From Bradyrhizobium guangzhouense (GTDB lineage Bacteria; Pseudomonadota; Alphaproteobacteria; Rhizobiales; Xanthobacteraceae), in the NCBI RefSeq assembly GCF_004114955.1, contig NZ_CP030053.1, positions 4,960,001 through 5,024,000 of the forward strand: a stretch of DNA of 64,000 nt, written 5' to 3'. Positions 31,327-39,332 of the stretch are shown here, one piece after another. The position numbers and the translations under genes were made by a program. Position 1 is the first letter of the stretch. Each line of letters opens with the position of its first letter. Under the pieces are notes generated by a model. It did no database searches. It was not told the origin of the DNA and was given only the letters and a program-made list of their open reading frames with translations.

Positions 31327-32097
31327 ATGGATCTCGGTCTCAAGGGAAAAAACGCCATCGTGCTCGGCGGCACGCGCGGCATCGGGCGGGCGATTGCGGC
31401 AACGCTGGCCGGTGAAGGCAGCAATGTCGCGGTGTGCGCGCGCAATGCAGAGCAGGTCGCGGCCACCGTTGCTGAATTGAAGGCCAGCGGCATCCGCGCC
31501 ACAGGCGGCACCGTTGACGTCACCGACGGCGCGGCGCTGAAGGCCTGGGTCGAGGGCGCAGCCAGGGAACTCGGCGGCGTCAATATGCTGTTTTCCAACG
31601 CCGGCGCCATGGCACAGGGCCACGATCCCGCATCATGGGAGCAGAATTTCCGGCTTGACGTGCTCGGCGCCGTGCAAGCGTTCGATGCCGCACGGCCGTT
31701 CCTGGAGGCCAGCGGCGAGGCAAGCGGCGATGCCGCTTTCGTCATCATCTCCTCGATCTCGGCGGCGCAGGCCGATGTCGCCAGCTCCTATGGCCCGATC
31801 AAGGCGGCGCTGATCCACATGGCCAAGGGCCTGGCGCGGCAATACGCCAAGAAGAAGATCCGCGTGAACGTGGTCTCGCCGGGCACCGTCTATTTCAAGG
31901 GCGGCGTCTGGGAGATGATCGAGAAGAACATGCCGGAGCGTTACAACGACGCGATGAAGCGCAACCCGACTGGGCGGATGGCGACGCCGCAGGAGATCGC
32001 GAACGCGGCGGTGTTTCTGGCAAGCCCGATGTCGGGATTCACCACGGGGTCGAATCTCGTCGTCGACGGTGCGATCTCGAACCGGGTGAATTTTTAG
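31327..32097 (+). CDS. SDR-family oxidoreductase
   Basis: 256-residue short-chain dehydrogenase/reductase. It has the cofactor motif GGTRGIG (residues 14-20), NAG (about 91-93), SSIS, and the catalytic YGPIK (Y-x3-K), with PGTVYF after the active site. Residues after the second beta strand (VCARN) suggest NADP(H) preference. Substrate is unknown. The gene is bracketed by two direct copies of a 101-bp dispersed repeat, 70 bp upstream and 14 bp downstream. Confidence 0.92.
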   Translation: MDLGLKGKNAIVLGGTRGIGRAIAATLAGEGSNVAVCARNAEQVAATVAELKASGIRATGGTVDVTDGAALKAWVEGAARELGGVNMLFSNAGAMAQGHDPASWEQNFRLDVLGAVQAFDAARPFLEASGEASGDAAFVIISSISAAQADVASSYGPIKAALIHMAKGLARQYAKKKIRVNVVSPGTVYFKGGVWEMIEKNMPERYNDAMKRNPTGRMATPQEIANAAVFLASPMSGFTTGSNLVVDGAISNRVNF

Positions 32098-32111
32098 AGG
32101 CAGGGTACACT

Positions 32112-32212
32112 GTCATCGCTCGCGAAGGCGGGCGATCCAGCATTCCAGAGGCAGCGCGGCTAGATCCGTGAAGCCGCGGCGTACTGGATACCCCGCTTTC
32201 GCGGGGTATGAC
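32112..32212 (+). repeat. 101-bp dispersed repeat, copy 2
   Basis: Direct copy of the element at 31156-31256, including the ACCCCGC/GCGGGGT hairpin near its right end. It lies between the SDR gene and the end of dnaE2. Confidence 0.85.
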
Positions 32213-32268
32213 GACTGGGGGTGAGGTGCGCGAGCGCGCTTCAATAACTCACGGCATCTGGCCTCACC

Positions 32269-35200
32269 TCAATGAAAATCCCGCGACGGCGGCAGGATGC
32301 GGACGTTGCGGGGGTGGCGGATTTTCTGCGCCGGCATATCGGCGTGGTCGCGGCGGTCGTCGTTGAGCGGCTCGACCAATGTTGCGCCTGCCGGCACCTT
32401 GTGCTTGCGGCTTAGCGCATCGTTGGCGAGGCCGACCAGATCGTTCGAGCGATCGATCATGCGCTGCGCGATCAGATGCGTCACCTTCTCGGGGCTGCTC
32501 TGGATGTAGCCCTGAACCTCGATGAGGCGCGCGCCCATCACCTCCTTGCGGTACTGCTCCATGACCTTGGGCCACACCACGACATTGGCGATGCCGGTTT
32601 CGTCCTCCAGCGTCATGAACACGACGCCGCTGGCGCTGCCCGGCCGCTGCCGCACCAGCACCACGCCGGCGCAGCGGACGCGGCGGCGCTCGTTCTCGTG
32701 GCTGATCTCCTTGCAGGCGACGATGCGCTCGCGCGAAAACATCTCGCGCAGGAATTCCATCGGATGGCCCTTCAGCGATAGCCGGATGGTCTGGTAATCC
32801 GCGACGACCTGCTCGGGACGCGGCATCAGGGGAAGCGGCTTGGCCTGCTCGTCCGGCTGCTCGCGCGCGGTGGCCGCTTCGAACAGCGGCAGCGCCACGT
32901 CGTCAGGCAGCCGCCGCACCTGCCACAGCGCCTCGCGGCGATCGAGCCCCAGCGAGCGGAATGCGTCCGCATCCGCCAGCAGGATCAGCGCGCGCTTGGG
33001 CAGGCCGGTGTCGCGGGCGAAGTCTTCGAGTGAGGTAAAAGGACGGCGGTGGCGGGCATCAATGATAAGATCGGCCCAATCTTTCTGGATGACATAGACC
33101 TTGCCTTGCCTCTTCGCCTGCTCCTTTTTGAGGAACTCCTCATCCGGATCGAGCCAGTGAAAGCCGTCGATCTGGCGAAAGCCCAGGCGAACGGCACAAT
33201 ATCTGCCCTCCGTATTCTCCAGCGTGTTCTGCGCAAAACTATAGGACACGTCGATCTCGCGGACCTCGACGCCGTTCTTGCGGGCATCGCCGACGATCTG
33301 CGCCGGCGCGTAAAAGCCCATCGGCTGCGAGTTCAAGAGGCCACAGCAGAAGGCGTCGGGGTGATGATGCTTCAGCCATGACGAGATGTAGACGAGCTGG
33401 GCAAAGCTCGCGGCATGGCTCTCGGGGAAGCCGTAGGAGCCAAAGCCCTTGATCTGATCAAAGCAGCTTCTGGCGAAGTTTGCGTCATAGCCGCGCGCGA
33501 CCATGTTGCCGATCAGCTTCTCCTCGTACTGGCCGATGGTGCCGACATTGCGGAAGGTCGCCATCGAGCGGCGCAGGCCATTGGCTTCCTCGGGGGTGAA
33601 TTTCGCCGCCTCGATCGCGATGCGCATCGCCTGCTCCTGGAACAGGGGCACGCCCTTGGTCTTGTGCAGTACCTTATAGAGCTCGTCTGCGGGACCATGC
33701 TCTGATGATGGCGAGGGATAGGTCACCTTTTCCAGATTATTCCGCCGGCGCAGATAGGGATGCACCATATCACCCTGGATTGGGCCTGGCCGCACGATCG
33801 CGACCTCGATGACGAGGTCGTAGAAGGTCCGCGGTTTCAGCCGCGGCAGCATGTTCATCTGCGCGCGGCTTTCGACCTGGAAGACGCCGAGCGACTCGCC
33901 GGCGCACAGCATGTCGTAAACCTTGGGATCATCCTGCGGGACGCTCGCCAGCACGAAACGCTCCCCTTTGTGCTGATCGATCAGATCAAAGCACTTCCTG
34001 ATGCAGGTCAGCATCCCCAGCGCGAGCACGTCGACCTTCATCATGTTGAGCGCGTCGACGTCGTCCTTGTCCCATTCGATGAAGGTGCGGTCGTCCATCG
34101 CGGCGTTGCCGATCGGCACATAGGTGTCGAGCCGGTCTTGCGTCAACACATAGCCGCCGACATGCTGGGACAGATGGCGCGGGAATTCGATCAGCTCGGT
34201 CGCCAGCTCGACCGCGAGGTTGATCATGGGATTTTGCGGATCGAGCCCGGCTTGCCGGACCTGCATGTCATTGAGGCCCTTGCCCCAGCTGCCCCAGACC
34301 GTGTCCGCGAGCGCAGCGGTGACGTCCTCGGTCAGGCCGAGCGCCTTGCCGACATCGCGGATGGCGCTACGCGGACGATAATGAATCACGGTGGCGATGA
34401 TCGCAGCGCGGTGGCGGCCGTAGCGGAGATAGACATATTGCATCACCTCTTCGCGCCGCGAATGCTCGAAATCGACGTCGATGTCGGGCGGCTCCAGCCG
34501 TTCCTTGGAGATGAAGCGCTCGAACAAGAGATCGACCTTGGTCGGATCGACCGAGGTGATGCCGAGCACGTAGCAGACGGCCGAATTTGCCGCCGATCCC
34601 CGCCCCTGGCACAGAATGTTCTGGCTGCGCGCGTAATGAACGATGTCGTGCACGGTGAGGAAGTAATGCGCATATTTCAGCTCTGATATCAGCGCGAGCT
34701 CTTTCTTGAGCGTCGCACGCAGCTTGTCGTCGATCTCGCCGCCGAAATATTTATCGACGCCAGCCCAGGTCAGATCCTCCAGATGTCCCTGCGCGGTCTT
34801 GCCCGGCGGCACCGGCTCGTCGGGGTATTGATATCTGAGCTGGTCGAGCGAGAACTCGATCCTGTCCGCAAAACGCATGGTCTCCGCGATCGCCTCGGGG
34901 ATGTCGCGAAACAGCCGCGCCATCTCGCGGGGCGTCTTCAGAAAGCGCTCGGCATTGGCTTCCAGCTTGCGTCCGACCGCCTCGATCGTGGTCTTTTCCC
35001 TGATACAGGTGAGCACGTCCTGGAGCGGACGACGGCCGGGATCGTGGTAGAGCACCTCGTTGGTCGCGAGCAGCGGCACTCTTGCTTTTGCTGCGAGATC
35101 GTCGAGCCGCGCCAGGCGACGGCGGTCGTCGCCGCGATAGATCAGGCTCGCCGCCAGCCACACGCCGTCGGCGCGGCTTGCTTTGAGTTTTGAAAGCACC

Positions 35201-35643
35201 TCCAGCGCTTTCGCATCATCGAAGCGATGCGGCAATGTCAGGATCAGAAGCTGGCCTTCCGCAAACTCCAAGAGATCGCCGAAGCTGAGATGGCACTCGC
35301 CTTTCTCGATCCGGATAATGTCGTCGCCACGCTTGCCTCGGGTCAGAAGCTGACAGAGCCGACCATAGGCGGCGCGGTCGCGCGGATAGACGAAAATGTC
35401 GGGCGTGCCGTCGATGAAGACGATGCGCGCCCCGATCAGCAGTTTTGGCTTGTGCAGCACCTTGTCGTTGTCGAGCTCGTTCCAGGCCCGCACCACGCCG
35501 GCGAGCGTGTTGTGGTCGGCGATGCCGATCACGGGAATGCCGAGCTTGCTGGCCTGATGCACATAGGCGCGCGGATCCGATCCGCCGCGCAGGAAGGAGA
35601 AATTGGTGGTGATGCCGATCTCGGCATAGGCAGGAATGTTCAT
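32269..35643 (-). CDS. dnaE2: Error-prone DNA polymerase III alpha subunit DnaE2
   Basis: 1124-residue C-family polymerase for mutagenic lesion bypass, working with ImuA and ImuB. The N-terminal PHP domain (MNIPAYAEIGITTNFSFLRG, IADHNT), the palm motif PDIDVDFEH (386-394) with its catalytic aspartates, and a C-terminal OB-fold region (about 985-1060) are visible. Length matches DnaE2 rather than replicative DnaE1. It overlaps the end of imuB by 4 nt and is the last gene of the LexA-controlled operon imuA-imuB-dnaE2. Confidence 0.96.
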   Translation of the reverse strand: MNIPAYAEIGITTNFSFLRGGSDPRAYVHQASKLGIPVIGIADHNTLAGVVRAWNELDNDKVLHKPKLLIGARIVFIDGTPDIFVYPRDRAAYGRLCQLLTRGKRGDDIIRIEKGECHLSFGDLLEFAEGQLLILTLPHRFDDAKALEVLSKLKASRADGVWLAASLIYRGDDRRRLARLDDLAAKARVPLLATNEVLYHDPGRRPLQDVLTCIREKTTIEAVGRKLEANAERFLKTPREMARLFRDIPEAIAETMRFADRIEFSLDQLRYQYPDEPVPPGKTAQGHLEDLTWAGVDKYFGGEIDDKLRATLKKELALISELKYAHYFLTVHDIVHYARSQNILCQGRGSAANSAVCYVLGITSVDPTKVDLLFERFISKERLEPPDIDVDFEHSRREEVMQYVYLRYGRHRAAIIATVIHYRPRSAIRDVGKALGLTEDVTAALADTVWGSWGKGLNDMQVRQAGLDPQNPMINLAVELATELIEFPRHLSQHVGGYVLTQDRLDTYVPIGNAAMDDRTFIEWDKDDVDALNMMKVDVLALGMLTCIRKCFDLIDQHKGERFVLASVPQDDPKVYDMLCAGESLGVFQVESRAQMNMLPRLKPRTFYDLVIEVAIVRPGPIQGDMVHPYLRRRNNLEKVTYPSPSSEHGPADELYKVLHKTKGVPLFQEQAMRIAIEAAKFTPEEANGLRRSMATFRNVGTIGQYEEKLIGNMVARGYDANFARSCFDQIKGFGSYGFPESHAASFAQLVYISSWLKHHHPDAFCCGLLNSQPMGFYAPAQIVGDARKNGVEVREIDVSYSFAQNTLENTEGRYCAVRLGFRQIDGFHWLDPDEEFLKKEQAKRQGKVYVIQKDWADLIIDARHRRPFTSLEDFARDTGLPKRALILLADADAFRSLGLDRREALWQVRRLPDDVALPLFEAATAREQPDEQAKPLPLMPRPEQVVADYQTIRLSLKGHPMEFLREMFSRERIVACKEISHENERRRVRCAGVVLVRQRPGSASGVVFMTLEDETGIANVVVWPKVMEQYRKEVMGARLIEVQGYIQSSPEKVTHLIAQRMIDRSNDLVGLANDALSRKHKVPAGATLVEPLNDDRRDHADMPAQKIRHPRNVRILPPSRDFH

Positions 35644-37232
35644 GCGAAGAGACCGTGCACATACCAGCGAGGCGGAGCGGGCTCGCCGTCGGCGTCGAAC
35701 ACCTCTCCCTCATAAAGACCGTCGCGAAAAATCCAGAAGCGCAGGCCCTCGGCATCCTCGATGCGGAAATAATCCCGCGTCAGCTGCTTGCCGTCCTGCC
35801 GCCACCATTCCATCGCGATGCGCTCGGGCCCCTCCACCCGCACCACCGCATGTTTCGCGCGCCGCCAGGTGAATTGATGCGGCGGGCCGTCAGGCACGGT
35901 CGCAAACGGCACGGTGACCGGCTCCGGCTGGTCGAACAGCCTGAGGGGGCGCAGCGGCGGCTCGCTTTCGGCGCGCGCGGGCCACTGGGCCTGCACGGCA
36001 GCCGTGAGATGATGCTGGGCGGGCGCGGCCAGCACCGCCTGCTCGGGGATATGGGTATCCTGCGGCAGATGGACCACGACGCGCCTTCCGCCGATGCGCG
36101 CGGCGATACGGTCGATCAGCGCGGCAAGCTCGTCATTGTCATGGACATGAGCATCGAGATCGCGCTGCTCCTGCACCACGATCTCGGTGCGGCTCGCCGA
36201 CAAGCGCACCATGTCGAAGCCGAAGCCGGGATCGAGCGGATCGGCGAGCGCATCGAGCCGCTCGCGGAACAGCCGGTCGATCACGGCGCTTCGCGTCACC
36301 GGACGTCCGGTCTCGACCATGATCGCGCGCACCACACCGTCGGTGCGGAAGAAGGCGGCTTCCAGACGTCGCGCGCCCTTGCCCTGCTTCTCCATGGACG
36401 CGATCAACGTGTCGGCGAGTCGCGACAGCGTCATCGCGATCATGGTGTCGGTTGCGATCGGCTCGGCAAAACGTTTCTCAACGATGTAATCGGGCAGCGG
36501 CTTGCGCGGGCTGATCGGCGCATCGCCCTGCCCCAGCGCATGCGCGAGCAGCGTGGAGAACCGCGCGCCGAACCGCGCCGTGATCTCGGAGGCGCTGCGC
36601 GAGGCGACATCGCCGATAGTCTTCAGCCCGGCGCGGCGCAGCCCTGTGATGATCGCCTCGTCCGCACCGAGTGCGGACACCGGAAACCGGTCGATCGCCG
36701 CCCCCTCGCTGCCATCGGCAACGATGCTGCCCGTGGCCTGCCGCGTCAGCGTCCGCGCGCAGACCGAGGTGCCGGCGATCGCCGCACTGACGGCAAAGCC
36801 TTGTCGACCGAGCGCCCGGACCAACGTCTGCAACAGCGCAGCCTCGCCGCCGAACAGATGCGCGCAGCCGGTGATATCGAGGAACAGCCCATGCGGCGCA
36901 TCGAGCGCCACCAGCGGCGTGAAGCGGTCGCACCAGTCGGCGATGTCGCTCAGCGTTTTCGCATCGGCCACGACATCGGCGTCGAACACTTTTAAATCTG
37001 GACACATCGCCCGCGCGTTCGCCAACGGCTGGCCAATATACAGACCCAGACGTTCGGCCGCTTCATCCAGCGCATGGATCACCAGCGCATTGTTGTCCTT
37101 GATGACGACGATGCTGGGATCATTGGTCTTACCCAGCCCGGCGCTGTTGAAGAACCGCTGGATCCGGTCGATGGGCAGGCGAGGCAGCCACAGGCTGAGA
37201 ATACGCCGACGGTTCACTGAACTGGCACTCAT
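35640..37232 (-). CDS. imuB: ImuB, catalytically dead Y-family polymerase homologue
   Basis: 530-residue mutasome hub that links DnaE2 and ImuA to the replication clamp. The Y-family fold is recognisable, but the first catalytic segment reads ILSLWLPRLPIDRI instead of a DxD-type active site, which is the normal inactive state of ImuB. A palm region with LDITGCAHLFGG and the HhH part (GLRRAGLKTIGDVASRSASEI) follow. The ATG at 37232 (MSASSVNRRR) gives the usual start, so its 5' end overlaps imuA by 104 nt in another frame. It overlaps dnaE2 by 4 nt. Confidence 0.93.
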   Translation of the reverse strand: MSASSVNRRRILSLWLPRLPIDRIQRFFNSAGLGKTNDPSIVVIKDNNALVIHALDEAAERLGLYIGQPLANARAMCPDLKVFDADVVADAKTLSDIADWCDRFTPLVALDAPHGLFLDITGCAHLFGGEAALLQTLVRALGRQGFAVSAAIAGTSVCARTLTRQATGSIVADGSEGAAIDRFPVSALGADEAIITGLRRAGLKTIGDVASRSASEITARFGARFSTLLAHALGQGDAPISPRKPLPDYIVEKRFAEPIATDTMIAMTLSRLADTLIASMEKQGKGARRLEAAFFRTDGVVRAIMVETGRPVTRSAVIDRLFRERLDALADPLDPGFGFDMVRLSASRTEIVVQEQRDLDAHVHDNDELAALIDRIAARIGGRRVVVHLPQDTHIPEQAVLAAPAQHHLTAAVQAQWPARAESEPPLRPLRLFDQPEPVTVPFATVPDGPPHQFTWRRAKHAVVRVEGPERIAMEWWRQDGKQLTRDYFRIEDAEGLRFWIFRDGLYEGEVFDADGEPAPPRWYVHGLFA

Positions 37233-37935
37233 CACACTTCCATTCCATGATCCACCGGCCGCACGGGCCATGACGATTGCGCAACAGCTCGACATCGAAG
37301 CGCGGCGCGCCCCAGGCGCTCCAAGGCGCCGCAGGCATTGAAGCTGAACCCGGCGGTGAATGCGCCGCGCGCAGCATCCAGCGTGTCTCCGCGGTCGACG
37401 GCAGCGGCTGTGCCGCCATTCGCAACAACAGGCCAGTGACGCCTGAGCCTTGCGCGGCCAGCGTCAGCTTGCGGCTCGCCACGAGATCGAACTGCCTTAT
37501 CTCGCCCCAGAGCTCGAGCACGACGGCACCGAGCGCATCGCAGGCGAGCGCATCGGCCGAGGTGCGCAGCGCACTCTCGACGTCGGCCGCGCGCACCATC
37601 ACCACACGGCGCGGATCGAGGCCGAGCTCGGCGAGCCCGCTCATCGACAGCGCACCAGCCTCGATCTCCGAGAAATCCTGCCGCACCCACAAAAGCGGCC
37701 GCTGCGCCGTGACGCGGCCCGCAAGCCCGGTGACAAAGCCCGTCGCGGCCGCGCCCTGGCGCCCTTCGCAAAACACCTCGTGGATCGCCGCGCGCGCAAG
37801 CCCGCCTTTCAAGGCGCGATCGACCTCGCCATGACCGAGCGCGACACGGTCGTGATGATGCACGACCTCCGCTGTCTCGATCCGTTCGATCTGGCTGCGC
37901 AAGATCGCAAGCGCGCTCATGCGTGCGCCGCTCAT
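37129..37935 (-). CDS. imuA: ImuA, RecA-like mutasome protein
   Basis: 268-residue ImuA/SulA-RecA-like protein that acts with ImuB and DnaE2 in damage-induced mutagenesis. It has the N-terminal ALAILRSQIERIE helix, the GGLARAAIHEVF segment and PLLWVRQDF, as in alphaproteobacterial ImuA; no complete Walker A is seen, which is usual. The ATG at 37935 has GAAGGAG upstream. A longer start at 37998 would abut the LexA box by 2 nt and is unlikely. Its last 104 nt overlap the start of imuB. Confidence 0.9.
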   Translation of the reverse strand: MSGARMSALAILRSQIERIETAEVVHHHDRVALGHGEVDRALKGGLARAAIHEVFCEGRQGAAATGFVTGLAGRVTAQRPLLWVRQDFSEIEAGALSMSGLAELGLDPRRVVMVRAADVESALRTSADALACDALGAVVLELWGEIRQFDLVASRKLTLAAQGSGVTGLLLRMAAQPLPSTAETRWMLRAAHSPPGSASMPAAPWSAWGAPRFDVELLRNRHGPCGRWIMEWKCDECQFSEPSAYSQPVAASPAHRPDPAVLQQRRAG

Positions 37936-38000
37936 GCTCGCCGCTCCTTCAGAGTGATTGCCGAGGCTTTCAAAAATAAGAACCTGCGGCTGGCTCATTT

Positions 38001-38015
38001 GTTCATGATATGTTC
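38001..38015. promoter_or_regulatory. LexA (SOS) box, GTTC-N7-GTTC
   Basis: GTTC at 38001-38004 and 38012-38015 with exactly seven bases between them, the alphaproteobacterial LexA operator. It lies 65 nt before the imuA start on the minus strand and 81 nt before the radical-SAM gene on the plus strand, so it can serve both divergent units. Confidence 0.85.
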
Positions 38016-38016
38016 T

Positions 38017-38047
38017 AATATAAAGCTAACGGCGCCCGAAGAGTCAA
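38017..38047 (-). promoter_or_regulatory. Putative imuA promoter overlapped downstream by the LexA box
   Basis: On the minus strand TTGACT (38047-38042) and TATATT (38022-38017) with a 19-bp spacer form a plausible sigma-70 promoter. The LexA box follows immediately, covering the start-site region, a typical repression geometry. The spacer is longer than ideal. Confidence 0.5.
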
Positions 38048-38069
38048 TCGAATTGCGCCCAATCGAATT
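38045..38069 (+). repeat. 10-bp direct repeat CAATCGAATT
   Basis: Identical copies at 38045-38054 and 38060-38069, 15 bp apart centre to centre. It lies between the LexA box and the radical-SAM start and may be a regulator site, but no matching regulator is known to me. Confidence 0.5.
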
Positions 38070-38096
38070 CATGAGCTGAATCAAAGGGATTCTGGG

Positions 38097-39332
38097 ATGG
38101 ACGTACAACGCAAGCTGGAGATCCTGGCGGACGCTGCCAAATACGACGCCTCCTGTGCCTCCAGCGGCACCGAGAAGCGGGATTCCAGCGACGGCAAGGG
38201 CATGGGCTCGACCGCGCCCGGCATGGGCATCTGCCATTCCTACGCGCCGGATGGACGCTGCATCTCGCTGCTCAAGGTGCTGCTCACCAACGCCTGCAAT
38301 TACGATTGCCTCTACTGCATCAACCGCGCCTCCTCCAACGTGCCGCGCGCCCGCTTTACCATCGACGAGGTGGTCAAGCTGACGCTCGACTTCTACCGGC
38401 GCAATTACATCGAGGGCCTGTTTCTCTCCTCCGGCATCATCCGCAGCCCGGACTACACGATGGAGCAAGTGGTCAGCGTCGCGCGCAAGCTGCGCGAGGA
38501 GCATCACTTCCGCGGCTACATTCACCTGAAGACCATTCCGGAGGCCGACGATACGCTGATCACGGAGGCCGGCAAATATGCCGACCGTCTTTCCATCAAC
38601 ATCGAGATGCCCGAAGCGGCGAGCCTGCAGCAATTCGCGCCGGAGAAGGACGTGCGCGCAATCCGACGCGCCATGGGCCGGCTACGACTGAAACTCGACG
38701 AGGCCGAAGAAGACAGCTCGGCGAAGACCAAGGCAAGGCCGCAACGTTTCGCGCCAGCCGGCCAAAGCACCCAGATGATCGTCGGCGCCGACAGCGCGAA
38801 CGATCACACCATTCTCCACACCAGCGCCAATCTCTACGGTTCATACCGAATGCGGCGCGTCTATTACTCCGCCTTCAGCCCGATCCCGGATGCCAGCCGC
38901 GCCTTGCCTCTGGTCCAGCCGCCCCTGCTGCGCGAGCACCGGCTCTACCAGGCCGACTGGCTGATGCGCTTCTACGGCTTCGATGTTGCGGAGATCGTCG
39001 ACGACAGCGCCATGCTGCCGCTCGACATCGATCCGAAACTCGCCTGGGCGCTGCGCCATCGCGACCGCTTCCCGCTCGACGTCAACCGCGCCAGCCGCGA
39101 GGAGCTGCTGCGGGTGCCGGGCTTCGGCACCAAGGCGGTCGAACGCATTATCGCAACGCGGCGCACCACCACGATCCGCTTGTCCGATCTGGCGCGGCTG
39201 CACGTGCCCCGTCACAAGGCGCTGCCCTTCATCATCCTCAGCGACCACCGTCCCGCGCCACATCGTCTCGATGCGGCCGGGCTGATCGAACGATTCAAGC
39301 CGAAAGCAACGCAATTGGGGTTTGGATTCTGA
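38097..39332 (+). CDS. Putative DNA modification/repair radical-SAM protein (UdgX-linked)
   Basis: 411-residue radical-SAM protein. The [4Fe-4S]-binding CxxxCxxC is C67, C71, C74 (ACNYDCLYCINRAS). The C-terminus has a helix-hairpin-helix-like DNA-binding stretch (VNRASREELLRVPGFGTKAVERII, about 325-350). This matches the family named putative DNA modification/repair radical SAM protein (TIGR03916-like), always found with a UdgX-type glycosylase fusion. The reaction is unknown. The next gene's ATG overlaps its stop by 1 nt, so the two are translated together. The LexA box lies 81 nt upstream. Confidence 0.9.
   Translation: MDVQRKLEILADAAKYDASCASSGTEKRDSSDGKGMGSTAPGMGICHSYAPDGRCISLLKVLLTNACNYDCLYCINRASSNVPRARFTIDEVVKLTLDFYRRNYIEGLFLSSGIIRSPDYTMEQVVSVARKLREEHHFRGYIHLKTIPEADDTLITEAGKYADRLSINIEMPEAASLQQFAPEKDVRAIRRAMGRLRLKLDEAEEDSSAKTKARPQRFAPAGQSTQMIVGADSANDHTILHTSANLYGSYRMRRVYYSAFSPIPDASRALPLVQPPLLREHRLYQADWLMRFYGFDVAEIVDDSAMLPLDIDPKLAWALRHRDRFPLDVNRASREELLRVPGFGTKAVERIIATRRTTTIRLSDLARLHVPRHKALPFIILSDHRPAPHRLDAAGLIERFKPKATQLGFGF

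Noticed and set aside
32101..32230. Tandem-like GCGGGG/CCCCGC stretches as a CRISPR-type array
   Set aside because: They are hairpin arms inside the two 101-bp dispersed repeats, with no regular spacers.
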